Assembly (NCBI GenBank): GCA_040080965.1
Contig: JBEBHH010000003.1
Span: forward strand, 132,565 to 196,564
Direction of reading: 5' to 3'
Length of the DNA stretch: 64,000 nt
From: SHZI01 sp040080965
GTDB lineage: Bacteria > Pseudomonadota > Gammaproteobacteria > Steroidobacterales > GCA-2729495
Numbering within the stretch: the stretch's first letter is position 1; every line of letters starts with the position of its first letter. A program made the translations under genes and the position numbers. Below the pieces are notes generated by a model that was not told where the DNA came from, made no database searches, and was given only the letters and a program-made list of their open reading frames with translations. Shown here piece by piece: positions 18,394-28,403 of the stretch.

Positions 18394-20232
18394 ATGAGCG
18401 TCGAAGCAACCGCCGGCGAACTGCCCGGCACCGGCAAGGCCACCAACCTCCAGATCATCCGGCGCCTGCTGACCTACATGACGCCGTTCAACGCGATCAT
18501 GTTCACGTCGCTGACGGCCCGGGTCGTCAAGATCGTCGCCCAGGCGGCGGTGCTCGGCATCGCCGCCGCCAGCGTAGGCCTCTACATCGAGTCCGCCACG
18601 CCCGGCGTGGTGAACTGGGACGTCCTGTGGCGGCAGGTCCGGTGGATCGCCCTCGCCGGAACGATCGTGGGCTTTGCGTCCTACATCGAGAACTACACCG
18701 GCCACTACGTGGCGTTCCGCATCCTGGCGGCGTTCCGCGACAAGTTCTACTACGCCATGCTGCCGCTTGCGCCCGCCCGCACCGCCAAGTTGCAGTCCGG
18801 CGACGCGGTGAGCCGCGTGATGACCGATTGCGAGCGCGTGGAGCCGTTCTACGCTCACACGATCGCACCGGCGGTCGCCGCCATCTCGGTGCCCATCATC
18901 CTGCTTGCCTGGTGCTGGTCGGTGCACCCGACCCTGGTCTGGGCACTGGCCCCGTTTTACGTGGCCACCACCTTCGTCCTGCCCTGGCTCGTGTCGAAGC
19001 TTGGCGGCGACGGCATCCGTTACCGGGAGCAGCTGGGCCAGGTGAACGCCTTCGTGGCGGACAGCATCCAGGGCGTGCGGGACACCGTCGCCTTCGGCTA
19101 CGAGAAGCGCCGCGCCCGGGAACTCTGGGAGCAGGGCGCGTCCATGCAGGCCGGCCAGGAGAAGCTGTACGGCGCCGACGCCACCCAGCGCGCGCTGGCG
19201 GAAATCTTCATCACCGTCGGTATCCTGGCCTCGGCGTGGGTCGGCGTGGAGCTGGCCCTCGCTGGCCAGATCTCCACCCTGGTCGAGTTGCCCGCCGTGA
19301 TCGCGGTGTCCGTGGTCGGGTTCTACGTCTCGGTGGGCATGGCCAACAACTACACCGACTTCCGCGTGTCGATCATCGCCGCCCGGCGGCTCTTCAGCAT
19401 GATGGACCAGCCGCCCGCGGTGGTGGATCGCCAGCAGGGCGCCACGTCCACCGGCGTCGAGTCGTCCATCCATTTCCGGAACGTGCATTTCGAGTACGAC
19501 GCGGATGACGTGGACTGGAGTCGGCAGAAGAAGGTCTTTGACGGCTTCTCGTTCGACATCGTGCCGGGCCGGCACGTGGCCCTGGTGGGCCCGAGCGGCA
19601 CGGGCAAGTCCACGGTCGTGAACCTGCTGCTGCGGCAGTGGGATCCGCAGACTGGCGAGATCCGCATCGGCAACAGGCCGCTCAAGGACTTCTCCCTGGT
19701 GGAACTGCAGAAGTTCTTCGCCGTGGTGTCCCAGCGTGCCTTCATTTTCAACGAGTCGATCCGCGACAACATCCTGCTCGGCCGGCACGACGCCACCCAG
19801 GCGGACGTCGAGGCGGCGGCGCGGGGCGCGGGGCTCGCCGAGTGGATCGCCACGCTGCCCGACGGTTACAACACGGCCTGCGGCGAGCGCGGCAGCAAGC
19901 TGTCCGGCGGCCAGCGGCAGCGCGTGGCCATTGCCCGCGCCATCCTGAAGAACGCCCCGATCGTCCTGCTGGACGAGGCCACCTCGAGCCTGGACGTGGA
20001 GACGGAGCTGGGCGTCATGCGGGCCATCCGGAACCTGTCCAAGGGCCGCACGTCGCTGACCATCGCCCACCGCCTGTCCACCATCATGGACAGCGACGAG
20101 ATCCTGGTGATGCTGGAAGGCCGCATCGCCGAGCGCGGCACCCACAACGAACTCATCGCCAAGGGTGGCTGGTACGCCCGCATGTTCGAGATCCAGAAGG
20201 ACGAGGTCGACGCGACGCTCGTGAAGGACTAG
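18394..20232 (+). CDS. ABC exporter half-transporter, second of pair
   Basis: A 612-residue exporter with a membrane domain at about residues 25-320 and an ATPase domain with Walker A GPSGTGKST at 399-407, LSGGQ at 503-507 and LLDEATSSLD as Walker B/D-loop. The spacing to the previous gene is 15 bases, with GGGAGAAG upstream of ATG 18394. Both partners have complete ATP sites, so this is not a degenerate-site heterodimer. Homodimers are also possible. The linker before the ATPase is charged (DADDVDWSRQKKVFDGF). Convergent with the isocitrate dehydrogenase-like gene, ten bases away. Substrate unknown. Confidence 0.92.
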   Translation: MSVEATAGELPGTGKATNLQIIRRLLTYMTPFNAIMFTSLTARVVKIVAQAAVLGIAAASVGLYIESATPGVVNWDVLWRQVRWIALAGTIVGFASYIENYTGHYVAFRILAAFRDKFYYAMLPLAPARTAKLQSGDAVSRVMTDCERVEPFYAHTIAPAVAAISVPIILLAWCWSVHPTLVWALAPFYVATTFVLPWLVSKLGGDGIRYREQLGQVNAFVADSIQGVRDTVAFGYEKRRARELWEQGASMQAGQEKLYGADATQRALAEIFITVGILASAWVGVELALAGQISTLVELPAVIAVSVVGFYVSVGMANNYTDFRVSIIAARRLFSMMDQPPAVVDRQQGATSTGVESSIHFRNVHFEYDADDVDWSRQKKVFDGFSFDIVPGRHVALVGPSGTGKSTVVNLLLRQWDPQTGEIRIGNRPLKDFSLVELQKFFAVVSQRAFIFNESIRDNILLGRHDATQADVEAAARGAGLAEWIATLPDGYNTACGERGSKLSGGQRQRVAIARAILKNAPIVLLDEATSSLDVETELGVMRAIRNLSKGRTSLTIAHRLSTIMDSDEILVMLEGRIAERGTHNELIAKGGWYARMFEIQKDEVDATLVKD

Positions 20233-20242
20233 CCGGCGCGGC

Positions 20243-21274
20243 TCAGCCGCCGCCTATCCGTCTGACCAGCGCCTTCGTGAAGGCCGCCGTGCTGGCGGTG
20301 CCGCCCAGGTCGCCCGTCCGCACCTTGTCATCGTTCAGCGTGGCGTTGATCGCCTGACGTAACCGCGCGGCGAGCTCCGGCAGCTTGCAGTGATCCAGCA
20401 TCATCGCCGCCGCCAGCAGTAGGGCTATAGGGTTGGCGACGCCCTTGCCGGCGATGTCCGGCGCGGAGCCGTGCACCGCCTCGAAGATGGCGGCGTTGGC
20501 GCCGATGTTTGCGCCGGGGGTCATGCCGAGGCCGCCCACGAGCCCCGCCACCAGGTCCGACAGGATGTCGCCGAACAGGTTGGTGGTGACCAGCACGTCG
20601 AACTGCCAGGGGTTGAGCACCAGCTTCATGGCGCAGGCGTCGATGATTGCCGTGTCGAGTTCGATGCGGCCCTTGTACTTCCGCTCCCACATCTCCGTGC
20701 CGGTCTCCAGGAAGATCCCGGTGAGGGCCTTCATGATGTTGGCCTTGTGGACGATCGTGACCTTCCTGCGCCCGGTCGCGATGGCGTGCTCGAAGGCGAA
20801 CTCCAGCAGCTTGCGGCTGCCCTGGCGGGTGTTCACGCCGGTGGCCATCGCCACGGCGTGGGGGTCGTCGTCGATCGGGATGTAGATCTCGTGGCCGATG
20901 TAGAGGCCCTCGAGGTTCTCGCGGACCACCACCAGGTCGATGTTGTCGAAGCGCCCGCCGGGAATCAGCGTGAGCGCGGGCCGCAGGTTGGCGTAGAGCT
21001 TGAACTCCTCGCGGAGCCGCACGTTGGACGACCGGTAGCCGCCGCCCGACGGCGTCTCCAGAGGGCCCTTCAGTGCGAGTTTCGTGCGGTGGATGCTGTC
21101 GAGCGTGGCCTTCGGCAGCGGGTCGCCGGCGGCCTTGATGCCCGCCAGGCCCGCAACCTGCCGGTCCCAGGCGAACGGCGCCTTGAGGGCATCCAGTGCC
21201 GCGAGGGTGGCGTCGACGATCTCGGGGCCGATCCCGTCGCCCGGGATCAGGGTGACAGGAATGCTGCTGGTCAC
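20243..21274 (-). CDS. Isocitrate/isopropylmalate dehydrogenase family, probably NAD-dependent isocitrate dehydrogenase
   Basis: A 343-residue beta-decarboxylating dehydrogenase. The N-terminal VTLIPGDGIGPEI and the substrate loop SSNVRLREEFKLYANLRP resemble NAD-dependent isocitrate dehydrogenase rather than LeuB. The Mn-binding segment LFGDILSDLVAGLVGGLG and the nucleotide loop EAVHGSAPDIAGKG are intact. The start is GTG 21274: its GTGA overlaps the stop of the upstream lipoprotein gene, so they are translationally coupled. The reaction is oxidative decarboxylation of isocitrate to 2-oxoglutarate. Homoisocitrate or tartrate dehydrogenase activity cannot be excluded by eye. Confidence 0.88.
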   Translation of the reverse strand: MTSSIPVTLIPGDGIGPEIVDATLAALDALKAPFAWDRQVAGLAGIKAAGDPLPKATLDSIHRTKLALKGPLETPSGGGYRSSNVRLREEFKLYANLRPALTLIPGGRFDNIDLVVVRENLEGLYIGHEIYIPIDDDPHAVAMATGVNTRQGSRKLLEFAFEHAIATGRRKVTIVHKANIMKALTGIFLETGTEMWERKYKGRIELDTAIIDACAMKLVLNPWQFDVLVTTNLFGDILSDLVAGLVGGLGMTPGANIGANAAIFEAVHGSAPDIAGKGVANPIALLLAAAMMLDHCKLPELAARLRQAINATLNDDKVRTGDLGGTASTAAFTKALVRRIGGG

Positions 21275-21864
21275 CGGGCTTTCCGGTCCAGCACGATGCC
21301 CGTCACCAGGGCCCGGCCCTGCTTCTCGAGCTCGGCGGCCGAGGCGTTGCCGGCCAGCTGGCTGGCGCACCGGCCGTGCGCCGAGTCGGCGATGACAGTG
21401 GCCGGCTCCTGGACAGTCGCCCAGCGCTCGCCCTGGGCCTGCATGCAGGCCAGGTAGCCGTTGCTCGCAGTGGCAGCCGCGGCCGCCGGCAGTGCCACTT
21501 TTCTGTTGAGCACCTTCTCGGTGATCGCTGCCTCGCCCTGGGCGTCCAGGGTCTTGAGGGTGGCTTCCACCTCGCGCTCGGTGAGTATGTAGTTCGTGGC
21601 CTGCAGATCCGACTGGGCGCGTCCGGCGGCCTCGCGGGCTGATGCGCAGTTCTTGCCGGCAAGGGTGACGATGGCCCGGACATCGTCGCTGGTCCCCAGG
21701 TAGCGATCGGCCTGTTCGTTGAGGCAGCCCAGATAGGCCGTGCTGGCCTTTTCGGCCGCGGACTGCAGGGTGCTGCGCTCGGAACTGCTCGTCGTGAACT
21801 GGGTGCAGCCCGCCATGGAAAGCGCCGAAGCCAGCGCAAAAGCACGACAGGTCGACCTGGTCAT
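21271..21864 (-). CDS. Putative lipoprotein with duplicated two-cysteine module
   Basis: A 197-residue protein with a signal peptide ending in a plausible lipobox (SMAGC, Cys20). I do not recognise the family. The mature part is a tandem duplication: YLGCLNEQADR (Cys47) with NCAS (Cys73), then YLACMQAQGER (Cys140) with RCAS (Cys166). Both cysteine pairs are exactly 26 residues apart. Each unit ends with a related segment (LDAQGEAAITEKVLNRK and LEKQGRALVTGIVLDRK). The composition is Ala/Glu/Arg-rich and probably all helical. It overlaps the downstream dehydrogenase gene by four bases. ATG 21864 gives the signal peptide. Confidence 0.75.
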   Translation of the reverse strand: MTRSTCRAFALASALSMAGCTQFTTSSSERSTLQSAAEKASTAYLGCLNEQADRYLGTSDDVRAIVTLAGKNCASAREAAGRAQSDLQATNYILTEREVEATLKTLDAQGEAAITEKVLNRKVALPAAAAATASNGYLACMQAQGERWATVQEPATVIADSAHGRCASQLAGNASAAELEKQGRALVTGIVLDRKAR

Positions 21865-21959
21865 CCCACGTCCCCGGGTGAAGCGGCTGAATCCGCGATC
21901 TTGTCGCCATTCACCGCGCTTGTCACGCGGTGGCGATCGCGGATCAGCCGCCCGCCAGG

Positions 21960-23210
21960 TTATTTCTGCGCGGCCCGGCGGAAGTTGATATCCACGCCGG
22001 TCTCCTTGCCGTCCCGGCGGATCTGCGCCTTCGCCACGTCGCCCCAGCGGTAGCCGGCCATCAGCTTGCGCAGCGAGTTGTCCGACTTGATGGCATTGCC
22101 GTCGAGGCTGAGCAGGACGTCGCCGACCTTGAGGCCCGAGCGCTCGGCCACGGACTTTTCGCTGACCTGGATGATCTGCCCGGGGTCCTTGCCCAGGGCG
22201 CCCATCAGGGACACGCCGATGCTCGGATAGACCGTGTCGATCTCCTCCGGCAGGCCCCAGACGAAGGACGCGTAGGAGGCCCGCACCTTTTTTACCGGCT
22301 TCGCCTCGTCGTCGACGACCGTCACCGGGACCAGCGAGGCGATGCGCCCGTCGTAGTGGGGGTCGATCTGCCGCTCGGAGCCGAGGCCGAAGGTCACGTG
22401 GCCGGCGCCGATCAGCACCACCATGATCGCGTCCTTGCCGCCGTGCTGCCGGAGCGCCTGAAGCGCGTTCCAGCCCATCGTCGCGTCCCACATGGTCTGG
22501 GCGCGGTAGAGGCCGTCCAGGGCCGCCTCGTTCATGTGCAGGGCGTCGTCCTTGTCGAAGAACGCGCGGTACATGCGGCGGTGCTCATCGCTCTCCGCGG
22601 CGAGCTTCGGCGGCAGGTGCGCGGCTTCCTCGGGCGTCAGGTTCTCGAAGCCCTTGGTGCGCACGGACTTCACCACGTCCCGCGGGCTGTTGACCGCGTA
22701 CATGTTGATGCCGTTCTTCTGCGCGTAGAGGAAGATGTTGCGGTAGTAGTTCCAGTGGTAGCCCCAGTTGTCGTACCAGCGGGCCAGCTCCACGAAGCCG
22801 TCTTCCGTGTAGCGGCCGGCGTTCCAGTTGTCCAGCGTCGGCTGCTCGGTGTAGGGGAACATCTCGAGGCCGATCAGCACCTCGCGGCCCGCTTCGCGCA
22901 GGGCCTTGATGGTGCGGAACTGCACGTCATGGAATTCCTGGTTGGTGTGGTTCTCGCCGATGAACAGGATTCCCGTGCCGGCCAGCCGCTTCGCCATTTC
23001 CTCCGGGGTAACCAGCTCGCCCGTGGCGGTGTCCGTGATGCCGTCCAGCACCACCGGGATCTCGCGGCCTTTCCGGGCCGGGTCACCGATCTCCATGTGC
23101 AGCACGGCCTGGTCCGCCAGCGCCGCGAGCGGCGTGGCCAGTCCAAGGCACGCCGCCAGTGCGCGCGCCGCCAGGCTGAGAGTGCCGGGCATCGAGTTTG
23201 CGATTGTCAT
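21960..23210 (-). CDS. ChaN-family protein with C-terminal PDZ domain
   Basis: A 416-residue exported protein. A signal peptide (LAARALAACLGLATPLAALA) is followed by a ChaN/haem-binding-uptake-like domain. Its hallmark GENHTNQEFH is near residue 85, a GLEMFP segment follows, and the LIGAGHVTFG strand is near residue 273. Residues about 325-410 form a PDZ domain (PSIGVSLMGALGKDPGQIIQ, ERSGLKVGDVLLSLDGNAI). ChaN-like proteins have been linked to iron or haem uptake and to the Tiki/TraB protease-like superfamily; the PDZ suggests peptide binding. The gene lies between hutI and the lipoprotein. Function unproven. Confidence 0.85.
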   Translation of the reverse strand: MTIANSMPGTLSLAARALAACLGLATPLAALADQAVLHMEIGDPARKGREIPVVLDGITDTATGELVTPEEMAKRLAGTGILFIGENHTNQEFHDVQFRTIKALREAGREVLIGLEMFPYTEQPTLDNWNAGRYTEDGFVELARWYDNWGYHWNYYRNIFLYAQKNGINMYAVNSPRDVVKSVRTKGFENLTPEEAAHLPPKLAAESDEHRRMYRAFFDKDDALHMNEAALDGLYRAQTMWDATMGWNALQALRQHGGKDAIMVVLIGAGHVTFGLGSERQIDPHYDGRIASLVPVTVVDDEAKPVKKVRASYASFVWGLPEEIDTVYPSIGVSLMGALGKDPGQIIQVSEKSVAERSGLKVGDVLLSLDGNAIKSDNSLRKLMAGYRWGDVAKAQIRRDGKETGVDINFRRAAQK

Positions 23211-23233
23211 CTACGGAACCTCTTGGTTGTCAC

Positions 23234-24466
23234 TCAGGTGATGGCGATGGCCTTGCCGTCGGCAACGACGGACAAGAGTGGATTGTGCCCTATCCAGTAG
23301 GAGAGCTCGGCGGGCTCGGAGACCTGCCACACGGCCAGGTCGGCCCGCTTGCCGGCCTCGATGGTGCCGCGGTCCCGCTCCAGGCCGAGGGCCTGCGCGG
23401 CGCAGCGGGTCACGCCGGCGAGGCACTCCTCGGGCGTCAGTCGAAACAGGTTGCACGCCATGTTCATCATCAGCAGCAGCGAGACCGCGGGGGAGCTCCC
23501 CGGATTGCAGTCCGTGGCGATGGCCAGCGGCACGCCGTGGCGGCGGAGCTCCGCGACCGGGGGCCGTTGCGTCTCACCCAGGGAGTAGAAGGCCCCCGGC
23601 AGCAGGACGGCGACGGTGCCCGCGCGGGCCAGGGCCTCCACTCCCGCAGGCGACGTGTACTCGAGGTGGTCCGCAGACAGCGCGCCGTGGCGTGCCGCCA
23701 GTGCGGCGCCGCCGCCGTCGGAGAGCTGGTCGGCATGCAGTTTCACGGGCAGCCCCAGCTGGCGCGCGCGCTGGAACACCCGCTCCACCTGCGGCACGGT
23801 GAAGCCGATGGATTCGCAGAAGGCGTCCACCGCATCCACCAGCCCCTCGGCGGCAAGCGTCGGCAGCACCTCGTTGCAGACGAACTCAATGTAGTCGTCG
23901 GCCCGGCCGCCGAACCCGGAGGGCACCGCGTGGGCCCCCAGGTAGGTGGTTCGCACACTGATGCCGGCCTTGCGGCCGAGTTCCCGGGCGGCGCGCAACA
24001 GGCGCCCCTCGGTGTCGAGGTCCAGGCCGTAGCCTGACTTTATTTCCAGCGTGGTCACCCCGCCATTCACCAGGTACCGCAGCCGCGGCCAGGCCGCGGT
24101 AACCAGGTCCACGGCGCTCGCGGCGCGGGTGGCCGCGACGGTCGACTGGATGCCGCCACCCAGCCGCGCGAGCTCCTCGTAGCTCGCGCCGGTGCGGCGC
24201 GCCTCGAACTCGGCGATCCGGTTGCCAGCGAAGACGAGGTGGGTGTGGCAGTCGATGAGCCCTGGCGTCAACCAGGCGCCGCCGGCCCGGTGGACGTCGC
24301 CGGCGCAGGCCTCCGCTTCGGCGGGCAGGTCCTGGCGCGGTCCGACCCAGGCGATGCGGCCGTCGCGCACCGCCACCGCGCCGTCACGGATCGCGCCATA
24401 GGCCGCCGCGCCGCGCGCCATCGTGGCCACGTTGACGTCGATCCAGAGGGAGTCCCATTGCGCCAT
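23234..24466 (-). CDS. hutI: Imidazolonepropionase HutI
   Basis: A 410-residue amidohydrolase that opens 4-imidazolone-5-propanoate to N-formimino-L-glutamate, the third step of histidine degradation. The metal site begins with CHTHLVFAGNR near residue 75, and the family segments LEIKSGYGLDLDTE, KLHADQLSD and ATDCNPGSSP are present. It is divergent from hutF and separated from it by a short regulatory region with a likely HutC site. The ChaN-PDZ gene follows 23 bases downstream. Length and motifs are normal. Confidence 0.96.
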   Translation of the reverse strand: MAQWDSLWIDVNVATMARGAAAYGAIRDGAVAVRDGRIAWVGPRQDLPAEAEACAGDVHRAGGAWLTPGLIDCHTHLVFAGNRIAEFEARRTGASYEELARLGGGIQSTVAATRAASAVDLVTAAWPRLRYLVNGGVTTLEIKSGYGLDLDTEGRLLRAARELGRKAGISVRTTYLGAHAVPSGFGGRADDYIEFVCNEVLPTLAAEGLVDAVDAFCESIGFTVPQVERVFQRARQLGLPVKLHADQLSDGGGAALAARHGALSADHLEYTSPAGVEALARAGTVAVLLPGAFYSLGETQRPPVAELRRHGVPLAIATDCNPGSSPAVSLLLMMNMACNLFRLTPEECLAGVTRCAAQALGLERDRGTIEAGKRADLAVWQVSEPAELSYWIGHNPLLSVVADGKAIAIT

Positions 24467-24529
24467 GGTCGAGGGGTCGCCCCGGCAGGGGAGGCCGGGG
24501 CCGGCCTTTGTTGTTTCCGGAGGTTGGCG

Positions 24530-24559
24530 ATAGTATTCCGCCTAGGGCTGTCTATACAA
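24530..24559 (-). promoter_or_regulatory. Predicted hutI promoter
   Basis: On the minus strand, -35 TTGTAT (24554-24559) and -10 TACTAT (24530-24535) are separated by 18 bases, about 65 bases before the hutI start. The -35 overlaps the HutC-like box, consistent with repression. Confidence 0.55.
24549..24559. promoter_or_regulatory. Candidate HutC operator between hutI and hutF
   Basis: TGTCTATACAA is an imperfect palindrome (reverse complement TTGTATAGACA) of the kind bound by GntR-family HutC repressors. It sits in the hutI-hutF divergent region, and hutC is the second gene of the hutF operon. Urocanate is the usual inducer. Confidence 0.65.
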
Positions 24560-24590
24560 CCTCCGGCCCAGCAACATTTCAGGATTGATC

Positions 24591-25952
24591 GTGACCAGTC
24601 TCCCTGCTCATCGCGCGCTGCTGCCTGACGGCTGGGGGGCCGATGTCGACATCCGGATCGATGCCGCCGGCCGGATTGCCGGGCTCGCGCCTGGCGTGGC
24701 CGGCAGCCCGTCGTCGCTCTGGCTTCCCGGCATGCCCAACGTGCACAGCCACGCCTTCCAGCGGGCCCTGGCCGGCCGGGCGGAGCGCGCAGGCCGGGGG
24801 CTGGACTCCTTCCTGACCTGGCGGGAACGGATGTATGCCCTGTCGCACCTGGTCACTCCGGACGACATCGAGGCCATCGCCACGCAGCTCTATGTGGAGA
24901 TGCTCGAGGCCGGCTACACGTCGGTGTGCGAGTTCCACTACCTGCACCACGGTCCTGGCGGCATTCCCCATGCCGATCCGGCAGCGGCGAGCCGCGCCCT
25001 GATCCGTGCGGCCAGGTCGGCCGGCATCCGGCTGACGCTGCTGCCCGTCCTGTACATGCACGCCGGTTTCGGCGCCCAGCCACCCGAGCCGGCGCAGGCG
25101 CCCTTCATCCACTCGGTGCGAGATTACCTGGCGTTGCTTTCGACCCTGCTCCGCGAGCAGGACGACACGACCCGCATCGGCATCGCCTTCCACAGCCTGC
25201 GCGCTGTCTCGCCGGAAGCGATGGGGGAGGTCCTCGCCTGGCGGGCCGGTGCCGCACCGGGCATGCCGGTGCACATTCACGTCGCCGAGCAGCTCCAGGA
25301 AGTGCACGAATGCGAGGCCTGGTCCGGCCTGCGCCCCGTGGAGTGGCTACTCGAGCGCGGCATCGTCGACGAGCGCTGGTGCCTCGTACACGCAACCCAC
25401 ATGACGGAGGCCGAGACCCGCTGGCTGGCCGCGACCGGCGCGGTGGTGTGCCTCTGCCCGACCACCGAGGCGAACCTCGGTGACGGCCTGTTCCCCCTGG
25501 CTGGCTACCTGGCCGCCGGCGGCCGTATCGCCATCGGCTCCGACAGCCAGGTTTCCGTCAGCCCGGTCGAGGAGCTCCGCTGGCTGGAGTACGGCCAGCG
25601 CCTGCAGCTCGGGCAGCGCAACGTCGCGGCCAGCGCCACTGAACAGCACACGGGCGCACGGCTCGTCCGGGCCGCGCTCGCCGGCGGCGCCCAGGCGCTG
25701 GGCCAGGACGCGGGGCGGCTCGCCGCCGGTCAGGTGGCCGACCTGGTGGAGCTCGACGCCACCCACCCGCTGCTCGCCGGCGGCGACGGCGAGGAACTGC
25801 TCGACTGCTTCGTGTTCGCCGGCAACCGGCCCCTGGTGACCAGCGTCCTGGTCGGCGGGCGCCAGGTCGTCAGCAAGGGAAGTCATCTGCTGGCCGCCGC
25901 GGCGGCGGCCAGGTTTGCCGCGGTCATGCACCGCTTCCGCCAGTCCCAGTGA
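24591..25952 (+). CDS. hutF: Formimidoylglutamate deiminase HutF
   Basis: A 453-residue amidohydrolase that deiminates N-formimino-L-glutamate to N-formyl-L-glutamate plus ammonia. The metal motif is PNVHSHAFQRALAGR, with IHVAEQLQEVHEC and SDSQVSVSPVEELRWLEY further on. The start is GTG 24591, with AGGA six bases upstream; TTG 24585 is an in-frame alternative. With HutG it forms the five-step route and explains the absence of HutE-type formiminoglutamase. First gene of hutF-hutC-hutU-hutH-hutG. Confidence 0.94.
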   Translation: MTSLPAHRALLPDGWGADVDIRIDAAGRIAGLAPGVAGSPSSLWLPGMPNVHSHAFQRALAGRAERAGRGLDSFLTWRERMYALSHLVTPDDIEAIATQLYVEMLEAGYTSVCEFHYLHHGPGGIPHADPAAASRALIRAARSAGIRLTLLPVLYMHAGFGAQPPEPAQAPFIHSVRDYLALLSTLLREQDDTTRIGIAFHSLRAVSPEAMGEVLAWRAGAAPGMPVHIHVAEQLQEVHECEAWSGLRPVEWLLERGIVDERWCLVHATHMTEAETRWLAATGAVVCLCPTTEANLGDGLFPLAGYLAAGGRIAIGSDSQVSVSPVEELRWLEYGQRLQLGQRNVAASATEQHTGARLVRAALAGGAQALGQDAGRLAAGQVADLVELDATHPLLAGGDGEELLDCFVFAGNRPLVTSVLVGGRQVVSKGSHLLAAAAAARFAAVMHRFRQSQ

Positions 25953-25953
25953 A

Positions 25954-26720
25954 ATGAGTTCCATGGCAATCCGCGACAAGGCCGGCGACCCGACGATCCC
26001 GCGCTACCAGCAGCTGAAGGCCCACATCGTCGCGGGTATCCAGTCCGGCCGGCTCCGGCCGCTGGACCGCGTCCCGTCCGAGCAGGACCTGGTGCGGCGG
26101 TTCGGCGTGTCGCGCATGACCGCCAACCGGGCGCTGCGCGAACTGGCGAGCGACGGCATCGTGGTCCGCCAGTCGGGCGTGGGCACGTTCGTCGCCGAAG
26201 CCCAGTCCCGCTCCCACGCGCTGGACGTGCGGAACATCGCCGACGAGATCCGCGAGCGTGGCCACGTCCACGGCGCGCGGGTCGTGCGCCTGGAGAAGCT
26301 GGCGGCCGACCGGGATATCGCCAGCCGGCTCGGGCTGCGGCCGGGCGGGGCGGTGTTCCATTCGCTGATCGTCCACCTCGAGAACGACGTGCCGATCCAG
26401 GCGGAGGATCGCTACGTCTCTGCCCACGCGGCGCCGGGCTACCGCCGCCAGGACTTCACGCGCATTACCCCCAACGAGTACCTCTCCACCGTGGCGCCGC
26501 TGCAGACGGTGGAGCACGTCATCCGGGCCGAAGTTCCGGCCACGCGCATCCGCAACCTGCTGCGCATGGCCGCGGACGAGCCCTGCCTCATCATCCACCG
26601 GCGCACCTGGTCGGGCGGACAGCCCGTGAGCTACGCGCACCTGTATCACCCGGGGTCGCGCTACGAACTGACGGCGGGGGCCCAGCCCGGGCAGGGCGGC
26701 TCCCGGGGCCGGAGCAAGTC

Positions 26721-26724
<4 letters not shown>
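25954..26724 (+). CDS. hutC: Histidine utilisation repressor HutC (GntR family)
   Basis: A 256-residue regulator with an N-terminal winged helix-turn-helix (IPRYQQLKAHIVAGIQSGRL, then PSEQDLVRRFGVSRMTANRA) and a C-terminal UTRA ligand-binding domain (about residues 95-235, with APGYRRQDF and HRRTWSGGQPVSYAHLYHPG). HutC proteins repress hut genes and are relieved by urocanate. The gene starts two bases after the hutF stop (ATG 25954, or 25963) and overlaps hutU by ATGA. Being within the operon, it probably autoregulates through the site near 24549. Confidence 0.94.
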
Positions 26725-28399
<1,675 letters not shown>

Positions 28400-28403
<4 letters not shown>

